A DNA stretch of 13,350 bases, taken from an uncultured Prevotellaceae bacterium. GTDB lineage: Bacteria; Bacteroidota; Bacteroidia; Bacteroidales; Bacteroidaceae. Numbering within the stretch: position 1 is the first letter of the stretch; every line of letters starts with the position of its first letter. Made by a program: the position numbers and the translations under genes. Under the pieces are notes generated by a model, which saw nothing but the letters and a program-made list of their open reading frames with translations, was not told the DNA's origin and searched no databases. Shown here piece by piece: positions 1-6,974 of the stretch. The stretch is taken from NCBI GenBank assembly GCA_946644025.1, contig CAMPCG010000045.1:1-13350 (forward strand), read 5' to 3'.

Positions 1-85
1 ACTCCCCTTTCACTCCCCTTTCACTCCCCCTTCACTTCCCTTTCACTCCCCTAAATCTTTCACTCCCCTTTACTCTTCACTTCCC
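1..85. repeat. 11-bp tandem repeat array at the 3' end of the dockerin gene
   Basis: The unit is ACTCCCCTTTC on the plus strand (GAAAGGGGAGT on the minus strand). Units lie at 1-11, 12-22, 23-33 and 34-44. A unit at 45-61 carries a 6-nt insertion, and degenerate units follow to about 85. The minus-strand gene at 77-871 ends inside the array: its final Gly-Lys-stop (GGG AAG TGA) is made from one repeat unit. The left end lies outside the window, so the copy number is a minimum. No hairpin is visible, because one strand is almost all purine. Confidence 0.85.
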
Positions 86-871
86 TGCCATGATGGTGAT
101 GACCGACGAAATGTCGGCCACGTCTACGGAGCCGTCGCCGTTCACGTCGGCGGCTTTATACGTTGCCGTGCCTGCCATCTGGCTTATGATGGCCGATATG
201 TCGGCCACGTCTACGCTGCCGTCGTTGTTTACGTCGCCCTTCTTGCCCTCGTCGGCGGGAATCTCGTCGAGGCTGGGCACGTTCTTCCACGGGCCTTCGA
301 AGGGGATAAAAGCCAGGTTGGCAGTGGTCGTCTCCTGCAGCTCGGCTATCTTGTCCACGTTCTTTTCCGCCAGAGGAAGGTAGATGTGCTCCCCCTCGCT
401 TATGTCGCAGTATTGGTAGTTGTCGGCGGCGTAGGTCTCGTCGCGCTCAAAGCCCACTCGGCCCGGCTTGTTGATAAACTTGTAGATCCGTCGGTTCTTC
501 TTGTATGCCTGTCCCGGTTCGGCTTGCCAGCTCACTGACGTGGTGAAGATTTTTCCCGTCGCTTCGGCGTCGGTCAGCGTCAGGGTGTAGGTGCCCGGCC
601 TGGCCACGAGCAACAGGCCCGAGCTGCTGTTGGTGCTGCTTGCCACGACCACCGTGTCCAGCCTGAACTTGGTGAAGGAGAGGCCAGAGGTGCTGGAGCC
701 GAACATGCTGCACACGAGGACGTTGCCGGGGCCGGTGAAGTTGCGGCTGGGCTTGATGGGCAGGTAGCCCGTCTCGGGAACGACGACGGTGGTGTCCTGA
801 GTGGCGGTTTGGGCGAAGCCTGACGTGAGGCTGCCGGCAATGAGCGATAGACAAAGTAGTGTGCGTTTCAT
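77..871 (-). CDS. Secreted protein with C-terminal dockerin-type repeat pair
   Basis: This is a predicted exported protein of 264 residues. The ATG at 871 is preferred over the in-frame ATG at 904, because it starts directly with a signal peptide (MKRTLLCLSLIAG, cleavage near GFAQ) and because 904 lies inside the upstream gene. The middle part, about residues 22-205, is rich in beta-type sequence and matches no domain I recognise. The C-terminus has two calcium-loop repeats, DVNNDGSVDVADIS and DVNGDGSVDVADIS (about residues 213-226 and 242-255), each followed by a short helix. That is the dockerin type I pattern. No cohesin is encoded in the window. In Prevotella-like proteins such pairs often occur without a cellulosome, so a role as a calcium-stabilised tail or docking tail is inference. 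The gene starts 16 nt after the stop of the DUF6850-like gene and is the last gene of the operon. Its stop codon lies in an 11-bp repeat array. Confidence 0.85.
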   Translation of the reverse strand: MKRTLLCLSLIAGSLTSGFAQTATQDTTVVVPETGYLPIKPSRNFTGPGNVLVCSMFGSSTSGLSFTKFRLDTVVVASSTNSSSGLLLVARPGTYTLTLTDAEATGKIFTTSVSWQAEPGQAYKKNRRIYKFINKPGRVGFERDETYAADNYQYCDISEGEHIYLPLAEKNVDKIAELQETTTANLAFIPFEGPWKNVPSLDEIPADEGKKGDVNNDGSVDVADISAIISQMAGTATYKAADVNGDGSVDVADISSVITIMAGK

Positions 872-887
872 TGTGTTATTCGTTTTT

Positions 888-2498
888 TTAATTGTACATT
901 CCAAGAGTCAGTCCCACCGTCTTGCGGTCCATGGAGTGCTGGGCGGTGATGAGGTCGCCGTAGGCCTTGGCGTAGAAGGTGGCGCGATAGCCCTTCACCT
1001 TCAGGTGGAACAGGTATTTCGCCGATAGCTGGGCGCGGAAGTAGTTGGCGTCGTAGTAGCACATATCGGGCAGCAGCACCTGGCGTGCCACGTCGGTGGT
1101 GGCGTCGGCCAGCGCGAGGTCGGCCTTCGTGGCGTGGCTGTAGGTGGCCGAGGCGTCGAGCCACAGCCGGCCCTTCAGCAGTCCGTAGCCGCCCTCCAGC
1201 GTGAGGTTCAGCCGCTGGTGCTTCAGCTTGGAGGAGGGCAGCAGGTGCTCGTTGGACGAGCCTGACAGGCTGGCCTGGAGGCCGACATAGCCGGTGATGG
1301 TGGGGGCGGGGGCTGCAACGCTGTTGCAGCACAGCCGACTGAGGCGGTAGTGGAGCAAGGCGTCGAAGGTGGTCAGCTGCTGGCGCTTGCGGTAGGTAAT
1401 CTGGGTCTCGTAGCGGTAGGAGGTGAAGCCCGTCTCGGGGTCTTTCTCCTGCACGAGCTGCTGGCGGTACTCGTCGGCATAGCCCTGCTGCCAGTCGGCC
1501 TCGACGTCGACGCTGTGCAGCAGTCGGCCCGTGCCGAAACGGTTGTGCGACGCGGCCTTGTAGTTATAGGCGATGTAGCGTCCGGGCGAGAATTTGTACT
1601 GCCCCCAGACGTCCTCGGCACCACGGCTGATGCCCACGGTGTTGAGGCTCTTCCCGCCGATGGCGTAGCTCAGCTCTGCGCCGAACTGGTGGTTCACCCA
1701 CTCGCGCTGGTAGCCGCTGTAGCCGCCCACGGTGCCGACGGCCTCGCCCAGACCGTACATCTGGTAATAGGCCAGGTTGGGGTCCTGCTGCACGGTGGTC
1801 ATGTTGGGAATCTTCTCCTTGCGGCGGCGGTAGTGGCCGCTCAGGCCCACGGTGTTGCTGCCGAAGACGAAGGCCACGGCCGGCGTAATCTTGTAGTCGA
1901 GCAGCTCTGAGCGTGAGCGCGGGTCGCGCAGACGACTCAGGTCGGCCACCTTGTAGTCCAGGCGTGCGCCGAGCGTCAGCTCGCGGTCCAGGCGTTCGCC
2001 TGCCAGGGGGATGGCGATGGTGGAGAGTGCCGCCGAGAGGTCGAACTGCTGGCGGTCGTACTTGCCGCGCACGCTGCTGCCGGCGTAGAAGGGGTTGGCG
2101 TCGTAGGGGCGCATCACGTCGGCCCATGCGCGGTCCTTCGTGCGGTCCATGTCGAAGCGGAAGTGGCCGTAGCCCACGAAGTATCGGCCTATCTTCTGGT
2201 AGCGCTCCGTCTCGAAGGCCAGCTGGTTGCGCTGTCCGCCCTCCTGCACACGGCGGTAGTCGCCCGAGCGGTGCTCCAGGGCAAACTCGGCATAGCCGCG
2301 GTTCGCGCTGTTGTCAAGGCCCAGCCCGGCGGCGTTGTCCGTCAGCCGCCACAGCTGGGTAGCGTCTTGGTAGCGGTAGAGCCCCTCGCTCTGGGCCTGT
2401 GCAGCCAGGGGAACTATAGAGGCTATAGAGACTATAGAAACTATAGATACTATAGAGACTATAGGCGCTACAGGCGTAAAGATTCTCTTACAGGTCAT
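888..2498 (-). CDS. DUF6850-like outer-membrane beta-barrel protein
   Basis: The product has 536 residues. It has a signal peptide (residues 1 to about 35, cleavage near AAQA) followed by a long series of alternating amphipathic strands rich in Tyr, Arg, Gly and aromatic residues, as in an outer-membrane barrel with no plug domain. The order TonB receptor, DUF4876-like lipoprotein and this protein, plus sequence character, point to the DUF6850 barrel family; this assignment is from memory. The ATG at 2498 overlaps the end of the DUF4876-like gene by 11 nt, which suggests translational coupling. The hydrophobic core of the signal peptide (residues 13-29) is a repeated Ile-Val-Ser tripeptide encoded by a 9-bp DNA array. 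The gene is G+C-rich, like its operon partners. The function is unknown; a role as channel or scaffold for the neighbouring receptor is inference. Confidence 0.85.
   Translation of the reverse strand: MTCKRIFTPVAPIVSIVSIVSIVSIASIVPLAAQAQSEGLYRYQDATQLWRLTDNAAGLGLDNSANRGYAEFALEHRSGDYRRVQEGGQRNQLAFETERYQKIGRYFVGYGHFRFDMDRTKDRAWADVMRPYDANPFYAGSSVRGKYDRQQFDLSAALSTIAIPLAGERLDRELTLGARLDYKVADLSRLRDPRSRSELLDYKITPAVAFVFGSNTVGLSGHYRRRKEKIPNMTTVQQDPNLAYYQMYGLGEAVGTVGGYSGYQREWVNHQFGAELSYAIGGKSLNTVGISRGAEDVWGQYKFSPGRYIAYNYKAASHNRFGTGRLLHSVDVEADWQQGYADEYRQQLVQEKDPETGFTSYRYETQITYRKRQQLTTFDALLHYRLSRLCCNSVAAPAPTITGYVGLQASLSGSSNEHLLPSSKLKHQRLNLTLEGGYGLLKGRLWLDASATYSHATKADLALADATTDVARQVLLPDMCYYDANYFRAQLSAKYLFHLKVKGYRATFYAKAYGDLITAQHSMDRKTVGLTLGMYN
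2411..2464 (-). repeat. 9-bp tandem repeat array encoding a signal-peptide core
   Basis: Six consecutive 9-bp units, each containing the palindrome CTATAG, lie at 2411-2419, 2420-2428, 2429-2437, 2438-2446, 2447-2455 and 2456-2464. A degenerate seventh (GCGCTACAG) follows at 2465-2473. On the coding strand the unit reads ATA GTN TCT (Ile-Val-Ser), with one Ala for Val. The array forms residues 13-29 of the DUF6850-like protein, within its signal peptide. Since the unit is a multiple of three, gain or loss of units would keep the frame and change only the length of the hydrophobic core. Confidence 0.9.
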
Positions 2499-3720
2499 AC
2501 TCTCTCGGTTTTATCTTGGTGGATGTCTGGAAGTCGTTGCTCGAGTTGTTGGTGTCCATCAGTATGGGGTGTTGCGAGTGGGTGGCCGGGCCTTTGGCGG
2601 TGCGTCGGTAGACCACCTCGCCGTTCCATCCCGAGACGGCGTTGATGACGGTATAGCCCGCGTCGATGTCGTCGTAGAGGCGCTTCGTGCCCACGTCGAC
2701 GGCGGGCGTCTTGTTGGTCAGGCGCAGACACTCCACGCCGTCAGTGATGTGGCGCTTGGGGCAGAGCAGCCACTGGCTGCCCGAGGTCTTGCCGTAGGAG
2801 TAGGTCTTGGGCCAGGCGGCCACGTCGTCGTCGGTGCGGAAGATGACCACGCCGCAGGGGCCGCTCTGCACCAGGTTCATGTTTGACACGGCGGCGTACA
2901 TCGAGTAGATGAGCTCCAGGGCCGGCGTGTCGGGGTTGTTCTGCATCCTGCCGCTGGCGTCCTTGGCCTCGAAGTCAGCGTCGAGCAGGTTGCTCTCCAG
3001 CGTGTCGTTGGGTGTGTGGTCGATGGCGCTGTTCACCAGGAGCACGGTGCCGCCCGGGGCCACGGGGTGGGGCCCGTCGGCGGGTATGCGGAACACTTGC
3101 TTGAGCAGCACCACCGAGTCCTGGTAGTCACGGTGCAGGTTGTCCAGCGTGTAGGCCTGGGTGCTCTCAGACTCTACAAGGCCGAGGTAGAGTCCGCCAA
3201 CGTCGACTGTGTCGTCGCTCTGGTTGTAGAGCTCCACGTATTTGCCGGCCATGTAGGTGCGGTTGTTCAGGTCTTTGGAACCGGCGTAGAATATTTTGCC
3301 GATGATGATGTCGCGGTCGATGCTCAGGCCCGTGGGCAGGGTGATGGTCTCGTCAGTGGTGATGAGCCGCTGGTTGAGCGAGCCGCTGACGGTGGCCCCG
3401 CTGATGACCTGCGGGTCGCCGGTCAGGGTGTGGTACTCCTCGGCGGTGATTTTCCACGAGCAGGAGATGTCGTAGACGTCGGGCGTGAGGCCCTCGAACG
3501 TGGCGATGCCCGCGTCGTCGGTCTGGGCGGTGAAGCGCTGGCCGGCAAACTGAAGGGTGACGTCGTGGCCGCCGAGACCACCGGCGGAGGTGAACTCGGG
3601 GGGCAGCGACAGCTGCACGCGGGTGGAGACGGCGCGGGTGGAGTCGTCGAAGTCGACGCAGGAGAAGAGCAGGACTGCGGCAATGCCGCAGTGTACGAGA
3701 CAGCGGGAGAATTTCAGCAT
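2488..3720 (-). CDS. DUF4876-like surface lipoprotein
   Basis: The product has 410 residues from the ATG at 3720. An in-frame ATG at 3753 would add 11 residues. The later start is preferred because it gives a normal lipoprotein signal peptide, MLKFSRCL...LLFSC, with the lipobox cysteine at residue 21. The residues after the cysteine are acidic (CVDFDD), like the export signals that carry lipoproteins to the outer surface in Bacteroidota. Residues about 32-130 look like a beta-sandwich of the carboxypeptidase-regulatory or Ig type (GHDVTLQF, then DDAGIATFEGL). At about 160-180, KYVELYNQSDDTVDVGGLYL resembles a lamin-tail-like domain. The pattern fits DUF4876, a Bacteroidota family of unknown function found beside TonB receptors; the assignment is from memory. 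The gene starts 40 nt after the receptor stop and ends 11 nt inside the barrel gene. A role as ligand-binding partner of the receptor is inference. Confidence 0.85.
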   Translation of the reverse strand: MLKFSRCLVHCGIAAVLLFSCVDFDDSTRAVSTRVQLSLPPEFTSAGGLGGHDVTLQFAGQRFTAQTDDAGIATFEGLTPDVYDISCSWKITAEEYHTLTGDPQVISGATVSGSLNQRLITTDETITLPTGLSIDRDIIIGKIFYAGSKDLNNRTYMAGKYVELYNQSDDTVDVGGLYLGLVESESTQAYTLDNLHRDYQDSVVLLKQVFRIPADGPHPVAPGGTVLLVNSAIDHTPNDTLESNLLDADFEAKDASGRMQNNPDTPALELIYSMYAAVSNMNLVQSGPCGVVIFRTDDDVAAWPKTYSYGKTSGSQWLLCPKRHITDGVECLRLTNKTPAVDVGTKRLYDDIDAGYTVINAVSGWNGEVVYRRTAKGPATHSQHPILMDTNNSSNDFQTSTKIKPREYDL

Positions 3721-3760
3721 GACGGTATTAAGGCTTTTTTGAGATTTCGGCATGGCGGCA

Positions 3761-6526
3761 TCAGAGATTGAGCGACAGCTCGGCGCCGAACTGGAAGGTG
3801 CCGGTGTTGCGCTGGGTGAGCGTGTTGGTGTTGTTGCCGGTGAGGAAGGGCTCGTAGAAGAGGGCGTTGTTCACGTAGAGCGAGAGGCTGCCTATACGGC
3901 CCAGCTCCTTGGAGAGACGGGCGGAGAGGTTCCAGGTGACGGGGCTCTTGCTGGGCTCGTTGTCGGTGTGGCGGATGGCGAGGGCGGCCACGGAGACGTC
4001 GGCGGTGATACCGCCGACCACAGAACCAGAGGCGGGCCCCACAGAACCGGAGGCTGGGAAGGTGATGGCCTCTTGGCCGGGGGCAATCTCGTGGTAGACA
4101 AGGTCGGGGGTGATGTAGCCTATGGCCTGTTTGTCGGCGATGAACGAGTAGTTGGAGTTGTGCCAGATGGCCTGTGCGGTGAACGAGGCCACCATCTTCA
4201 GCCTCGGTATGTGGGTGACGGCGCGCAGCGTCATCAGGAAGCGGCGGTAGCGGTCGTAGTCCTGTCCCGAGGGGTATACCACCTTGAAGGGTGTCAGCCC
4301 CAGCGACTGGTAGTAGGCGGGAAGCAGCGCGTTGCGCACCGACTGGGCGTTCATGTCCGTGCTCCACGTCTTCGTCTGGCTCCAGGCACCGCTCAGGTAG
4401 AAGCGCGTGGCCAGCGGCTTCACCTCGCCCAGGTCGCAGTCCAGCTCCACGCCGGTGTTCACCGTGGTGTTCTCGTTGCCTATCTTGCCCGTGGTCATGT
4501 AGACGACGTCCTGGCGCACGGCGGCAGGGTCGGCCATGGTGGGGTGCTGGGCGTCGAGCGTGTAGTAGTTGCTGGTGTAGGTGAAGTACTCCGTCAGGGC
4601 GCTGAACCCGTTGGGCGTGCGGTCGCGGTAGGCCAGCAGGCTCAGCTTGCGACCGCCGGGCAGCTTCACGTCCACGCCGCCCTCAATCTTCGTCGTCGTG
4701 GCGTTCTTCATGCCGGCAGAGTACTGCACGTCGTAGACCTCGGTGTGGTAGTTCAGCACCTGCGCCGCCGAGCCGTCCTGAGGCATGTAGTTGGCGGCCA
4801 CGCGGTCGTCGTACTTCTTGTCGGGGTAGAGGTATTGCAGTCCGGGCGTCTTCGAGTTCATGCCGATGCCCAGCCTCAGGTCGAGCCACTTGGCGGCGGT
4901 GAAGGCCACGTTGACGCGGGGCGAGAGGGCCGTGGTGGCCACGTCGCCGAAGGGCTGCAGGGCGGTGAAGCGCAGGCCGAGGCCCACGCGCAGGCGCTGC
5001 ACGCGGTTGATGTTCCACGTAAGCTGGTCTTCGGCGAAGGCCGACAGCTGGTGCAGCCCCGGCACGTCGTCGAAGGCGCGGGGACGGCCGCCACTGTTGG
5101 GGCGGTAGGGGCGCTGCTCGTCGGCGTTGTAGTAGCCGCGGCCCGTGTTCCAGTCGTAGTGGTAGTCGGCGCCCAGCTTGAAGCTCTGCACTGTCTTGCC
5201 CAGGCGCAGGAAGAAGTCGTCGGTGAGCTTCACGAACACGTTGCCGGGACGGCTCTCGGTGAGTCCCGTGGCCAGGTAGGAGGTGGTCATCCAGGGCACG
5301 TCATAGTAGCCCGTCTCGCGTGCCGTCAGGATGGGCAGCAGGCCCGTGGGGTTAGCCACGTAGCTGGTGGTGCTGTTGTCTGTCTTTGTGAGCGTCAGGC
5401 CCACGGTGTACTTCAGCGAGCGTGCCAGCGCCCGGTCCAGGCGCACGCGGCCGTTGTGGGTCAGACCTATGGTCGTCGTCGTGTTCTCCGACTGTGTGCC
5501 GTCGTCCTGGGCGTCGGGGTCGTTGCCCGTCCAGTCCTTCGCCCGCATGAAGCGCACCTTCGTGTCGGCGTGCCACTTACGGCTGAAGTCGAAGCCCCAG
5601 CCGGCCGTCACCGTGTAGCGGTCGAAGGAGCGCGTCTTCTGACGAGGGTCGCCCCACGCCTTGGCGTAGTCGCCGCTCACGTTGAGCACACCCGCCGAGC
5701 CCAGCGACAGGCCCTTGCCCACGCTGTAGTTCTGAAGCCCGGGGTTGAGCTTGGCCTTCACCTGCAAAGGGGTGACGCCCACGCGCGAGTGGACCACGAC
5801 GAGGCCCGAGGTGAGGTCGCCGTATTCGGCCGAGGGAATGCCGCGTATAATCTCAACGTTGTCGATGTCGTCGGCCGACACCTGGCGCAGGTCGGTGCCG
5901 GTGAAGGCGGTGGCCGAGAAGGGCCCCTGCGATAGCTGACCGTTGTTGGACATGGGCATACCGTCGACGATGACGCTCGAGCCGAAGGCCGCCGTGTTGT
6001 TGTTCACCAGCGTGCGCAGCTGCAGGTTCGACTGCTGCGTCAGGTCGTGGTTGCCCATGAGCTGACCCGGGATGAGCTGCATCACGTCGGCCAGCGACGT
6101 GGCCTGCAGGTGGTCGATGGCCTGGCGACCTACGACGCTGGCCGTCGACGCGCCGCTCTCCTTCTGCTGGGCCGTCACCGTCACCTCGCGCAGGGCCAGG
6201 CTCGTGGGCGTCATGCGGAAACTGAGCGTCAGGTCGCGCTCCATGTTCACCGTGGTCTCCAATGTCTCCATACCTACATAGCGCAGGCGCAGCGTGTAGC
6301 GCCCCGACGGCACGTTCGACAGCACGGCCTCGCCCTTGAGGTCGGTGGTGGTGGCTGCACCCGAGGGCAGCAGCTCGACCGTGCCCATCACGACTGCCTC
6401 GCCCGTGGAGCCGTCGGCCACGCTCAGACGGAGGGTGTGGCCGCCCTTCTGGGCCAGCGCACCCACGGCGGAAAAAAGCAACAAAAGGCCCGTGACAATG
6501 GCCTTGGAAAAGCTATTGAGCGTCAT
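3761..6526 (-). CDS. TonB-dependent receptor with N-terminal carboxypeptidase-regulatory-like domain
   Basis: This is an outer-membrane active transporter of 921 residues. The signal peptide is residues 1 to about 26 (IVTGLLLLFSAVGALAQ). A carboxypeptidase-regulatory-like domain spans about 29-108 (TTTDLKGEAVLSNVPSGRYTLRLRYVGMET, split here as TTTDLKGEAVLSNV and SGRYTLRLRYVGMET). The plug, about 125-250, has FGSSVIVDGMPM, DIDNVEIIRGIPSAEYGD and TSGLVVVHSR. The barrel runs to the C-terminus, which ends in the strand FQFGAELSLNL. The length is near 900 residues, shorter than typical SusC proteins, and no SusD partner follows, so this is not a classic glycan SusCD pair. Transport would draw on TonB-ExbBD energy. 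It is the first gene of the four-gene operon, with a promoter at 6650-6680 and a palindromic element in the leader. The substrate cannot be read from the sequence. A 21-bp tandem duplication gives the repeat PASGSVGPASGSV in the last third. Confidence 0.95.
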   Translation of the reverse strand: MTLNSFSKAIVTGLLLLFSAVGALAQKGGHTLRLSVADGSTGEAVVMGTVELLPSGAATTTDLKGEAVLSNVPSGRYTLRLRYVGMETLETTVNMERDLTLSFRMTPTSLALREVTVTAQQKESGASTASVVGRQAIDHLQATSLADVMQLIPGQLMGNHDLTQQSNLQLRTLVNNNTAAFGSSVIVDGMPMSNNGQLSQGPFSATAFTGTDLRQVSADDIDNVEIIRGIPSAEYGDLTSGLVVVHSRVGVTPLQVKAKLNPGLQNYSVGKGLSLGSAGVLNVSGDYAKAWGDPRQKTRSFDRYTVTAGWGFDFSRKWHADTKVRFMRAKDWTGNDPDAQDDGTQSENTTTTIGLTHNGRVRLDRALARSLKYTVGLTLTKTDNSTTSYVANPTGLLPILTARETGYYDVPWMTTSYLATGLTESRPGNVFVKLTDDFFLRLGKTVQSFKLGADYHYDWNTGRGYYNADEQRPYRPNSGGRPRAFDDVPGLHQLSAFAEDQLTWNINRVQRLRVGLGLRFTALQPFGDVATTALSPRVNVAFTAAKWLDLRLGIGMNSKTPGLQYLYPDKKYDDRVAANYMPQDGSAAQVLNYHTEVYDVQYSAGMKNATTTKIEGGVDVKLPGGRKLSLLAYRDRTPNGFSALTEYFTYTSNYYTLDAQHPTMADPAAVRQDVVYMTTGKIGNENTTVNTGVELDCDLGEVKPLATRFYLSGAWSQTKTWSTDMNAQSVRNALLPAYYQSLGLTPFKVVYPSGQDYDRYRRFLMTLRAVTHIPRLKMVASFTAQAIWHNSNYSFIADKQAIGYITPDLVYHEIAPGQEAITFPASGSVGPASGSVVGGITADVSVAALAIRHTDNEPSKSPVTWNLSARLSKELGRIGSLSLYVNNALFYEPFLTGNNTNTLTQRNTGTFQFGAELSLNL
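4019..4058. repeat. 21-bp tandem duplication inside the TonB receptor gene
   Basis: CACAGAACCAGAGGCGGG at 4019-4036 is repeated as CACAGAACCGGAGGCTGGG at 4040-4058, an offset of 21 bp with few mismatches. On the coding strand it makes the duplicated peptide GPASGSV. It keeps the frame and probably lies in an extracellular loop of the barrel. Confidence 0.7.
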
Positions 6527-6570
6527 GTCTTAATCCTTCACTGTTATTCTTTGTTATTACACCGCTTTGC

Positions 6571-6640
6571 AGTAGGAGGCGACGTGTCCCACGTCGCAAT
6601 AATCTACTGGATTGCGACGTGAGACACGTCGCCTCCTACT
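6571..6640. repeat. Nested palindromic repeat element, copy 1
   Basis: Two 30-bp arms (6571-6600 and 6611-6640) are inverted repeats of each other with one mismatch, around a 10-nt centre. Each arm also contains its own small palindrome, GCGACGTG-NNN-CACGTCGC, at 6579-6597 (spacer TCC) and 6614-6632 (spacer AGA). The single mismatch between the arms falls in the 3-nt spacer, so the 8-bp stems are intact. A related element lies at 13201-13289. It is neither a CRISPR nor an IS: no transposase or target duplication is seen. Confidence 0.92.
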
Positions 6641-6649
6641 TATGCGCTG

Positions 6650-6680
6650 CAAAGGTACGGTTTTTCTTTGACATACACAA
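6650..6680 (-). promoter_or_regulatory. Bacteroidetes-type promoter of the TonB receptor operon
   Basis: On the minus strand the -7 box reads TACCTTTG (plus 6650-6657), matching TAnnTTTG exactly. A TTG -33 box (plus 6678-6680) lies 20 bp upstream. Transcription would begin near 6643-6645, giving a leader of about 118 nt. The palindromic element at 6571-6640 would then sit at the very 5' end of the mRNA. Confidence 0.7.
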
Positions 6681-6726
6681 TAATTATATATAGGTATTTT
6701 CAAGTTTCGCCGATAGACGTCTTCAA

Positions 6727-6770
6727 ACCCTGCCCCGTCGCCCCTCCGTTGCAGGGGCCGGGAAAGGGGC
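6727..6770. repeat. GC-rich intergenic hairpin repeat, copy 1
   Basis: The stem GCCCCT (6740-6745) pairs with AGGGGC (6753-6758) across a 7-nt loop, within a C-rich then G-rich stretch. The order of blocks (ACCC, TGCCCC, CCCTCC, TTG, AGGG) recurs at 13317-13350, again beside a palindromic element. It could be a degenerate dispersed repeat. Neither side has a T-run typical of an intrinsic terminator. Confidence 0.5.
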
Positions 6771-6812
6771 AAGCAGACGCGGCGAATGGCGGTATCCGTT
6801 CGTCGTTCGTCG

Positions 6813-6858
6813 GGCTTTTGCAATTCCTGCGTAACGGCTTTTGTAATTCCGGCGTAAC
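6813..6858. repeat. 23-bp tandem duplication
   Basis: The unit GGCTTTTG-AATTCC-GCGTAAC occurs at 6813-6835 and 6836-6858, head to tail, with two differences in 23 positions. A partial third unit (GGCGGAGGTAAAC) follows. It lies between the two divergent promoters and makes no evident hairpin. Confidence 0.8.
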
Positions 6859-6944
6859 GGCGGAGGTAAACCCTTTTTACATCCTGTGCAATTGATATAA
6901 AGCAAGAAAACACTCTCCTTTCGACAATTTGCGCGCGCACAACA

Positions 6945-6974
6945 TTGCCGCCTCGGCCATTCTCCCTATTTTTG
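6945..6974 (+). promoter_or_regulatory. Bacteroidetes-type promoter of the secreted-protein gene
   Basis: A TTG -33 box at 6945-6947 and a TATTTTTG -7 box at 6967-6974 (TAnnTTTG) are separated by 19 bp. Transcription would begin near 6980, leaving an untranslated leader of about 160 nt before the ATG at 7140. Confidence 0.65.

Noticed and set aside
3752..5935. Very long open frame on the plus strand opposite the TonB receptor
   Set aside because: It is a by-product of G/C-ending codons on the other strand. Its composition (Val, Gly, His, Arg-rich) is unlike a real protein and the minus-strand receptor has clear domains.
77..6526. Polysaccharide utilization locus (SusC/SusD type)
   Set aside because: There is no SusD-like gene, no glycosidase and no hybrid two-component or sigma/anti-sigma regulator. 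The receptor is shorter than typical SusC proteins.
6671..6695. Fur-box-like A+T-rich stretch near the TonB operon promoter
   Set aside because: It lacks the inverted hexamer pattern of a Fur site; A+T richness alone near a promoter is not evidence.
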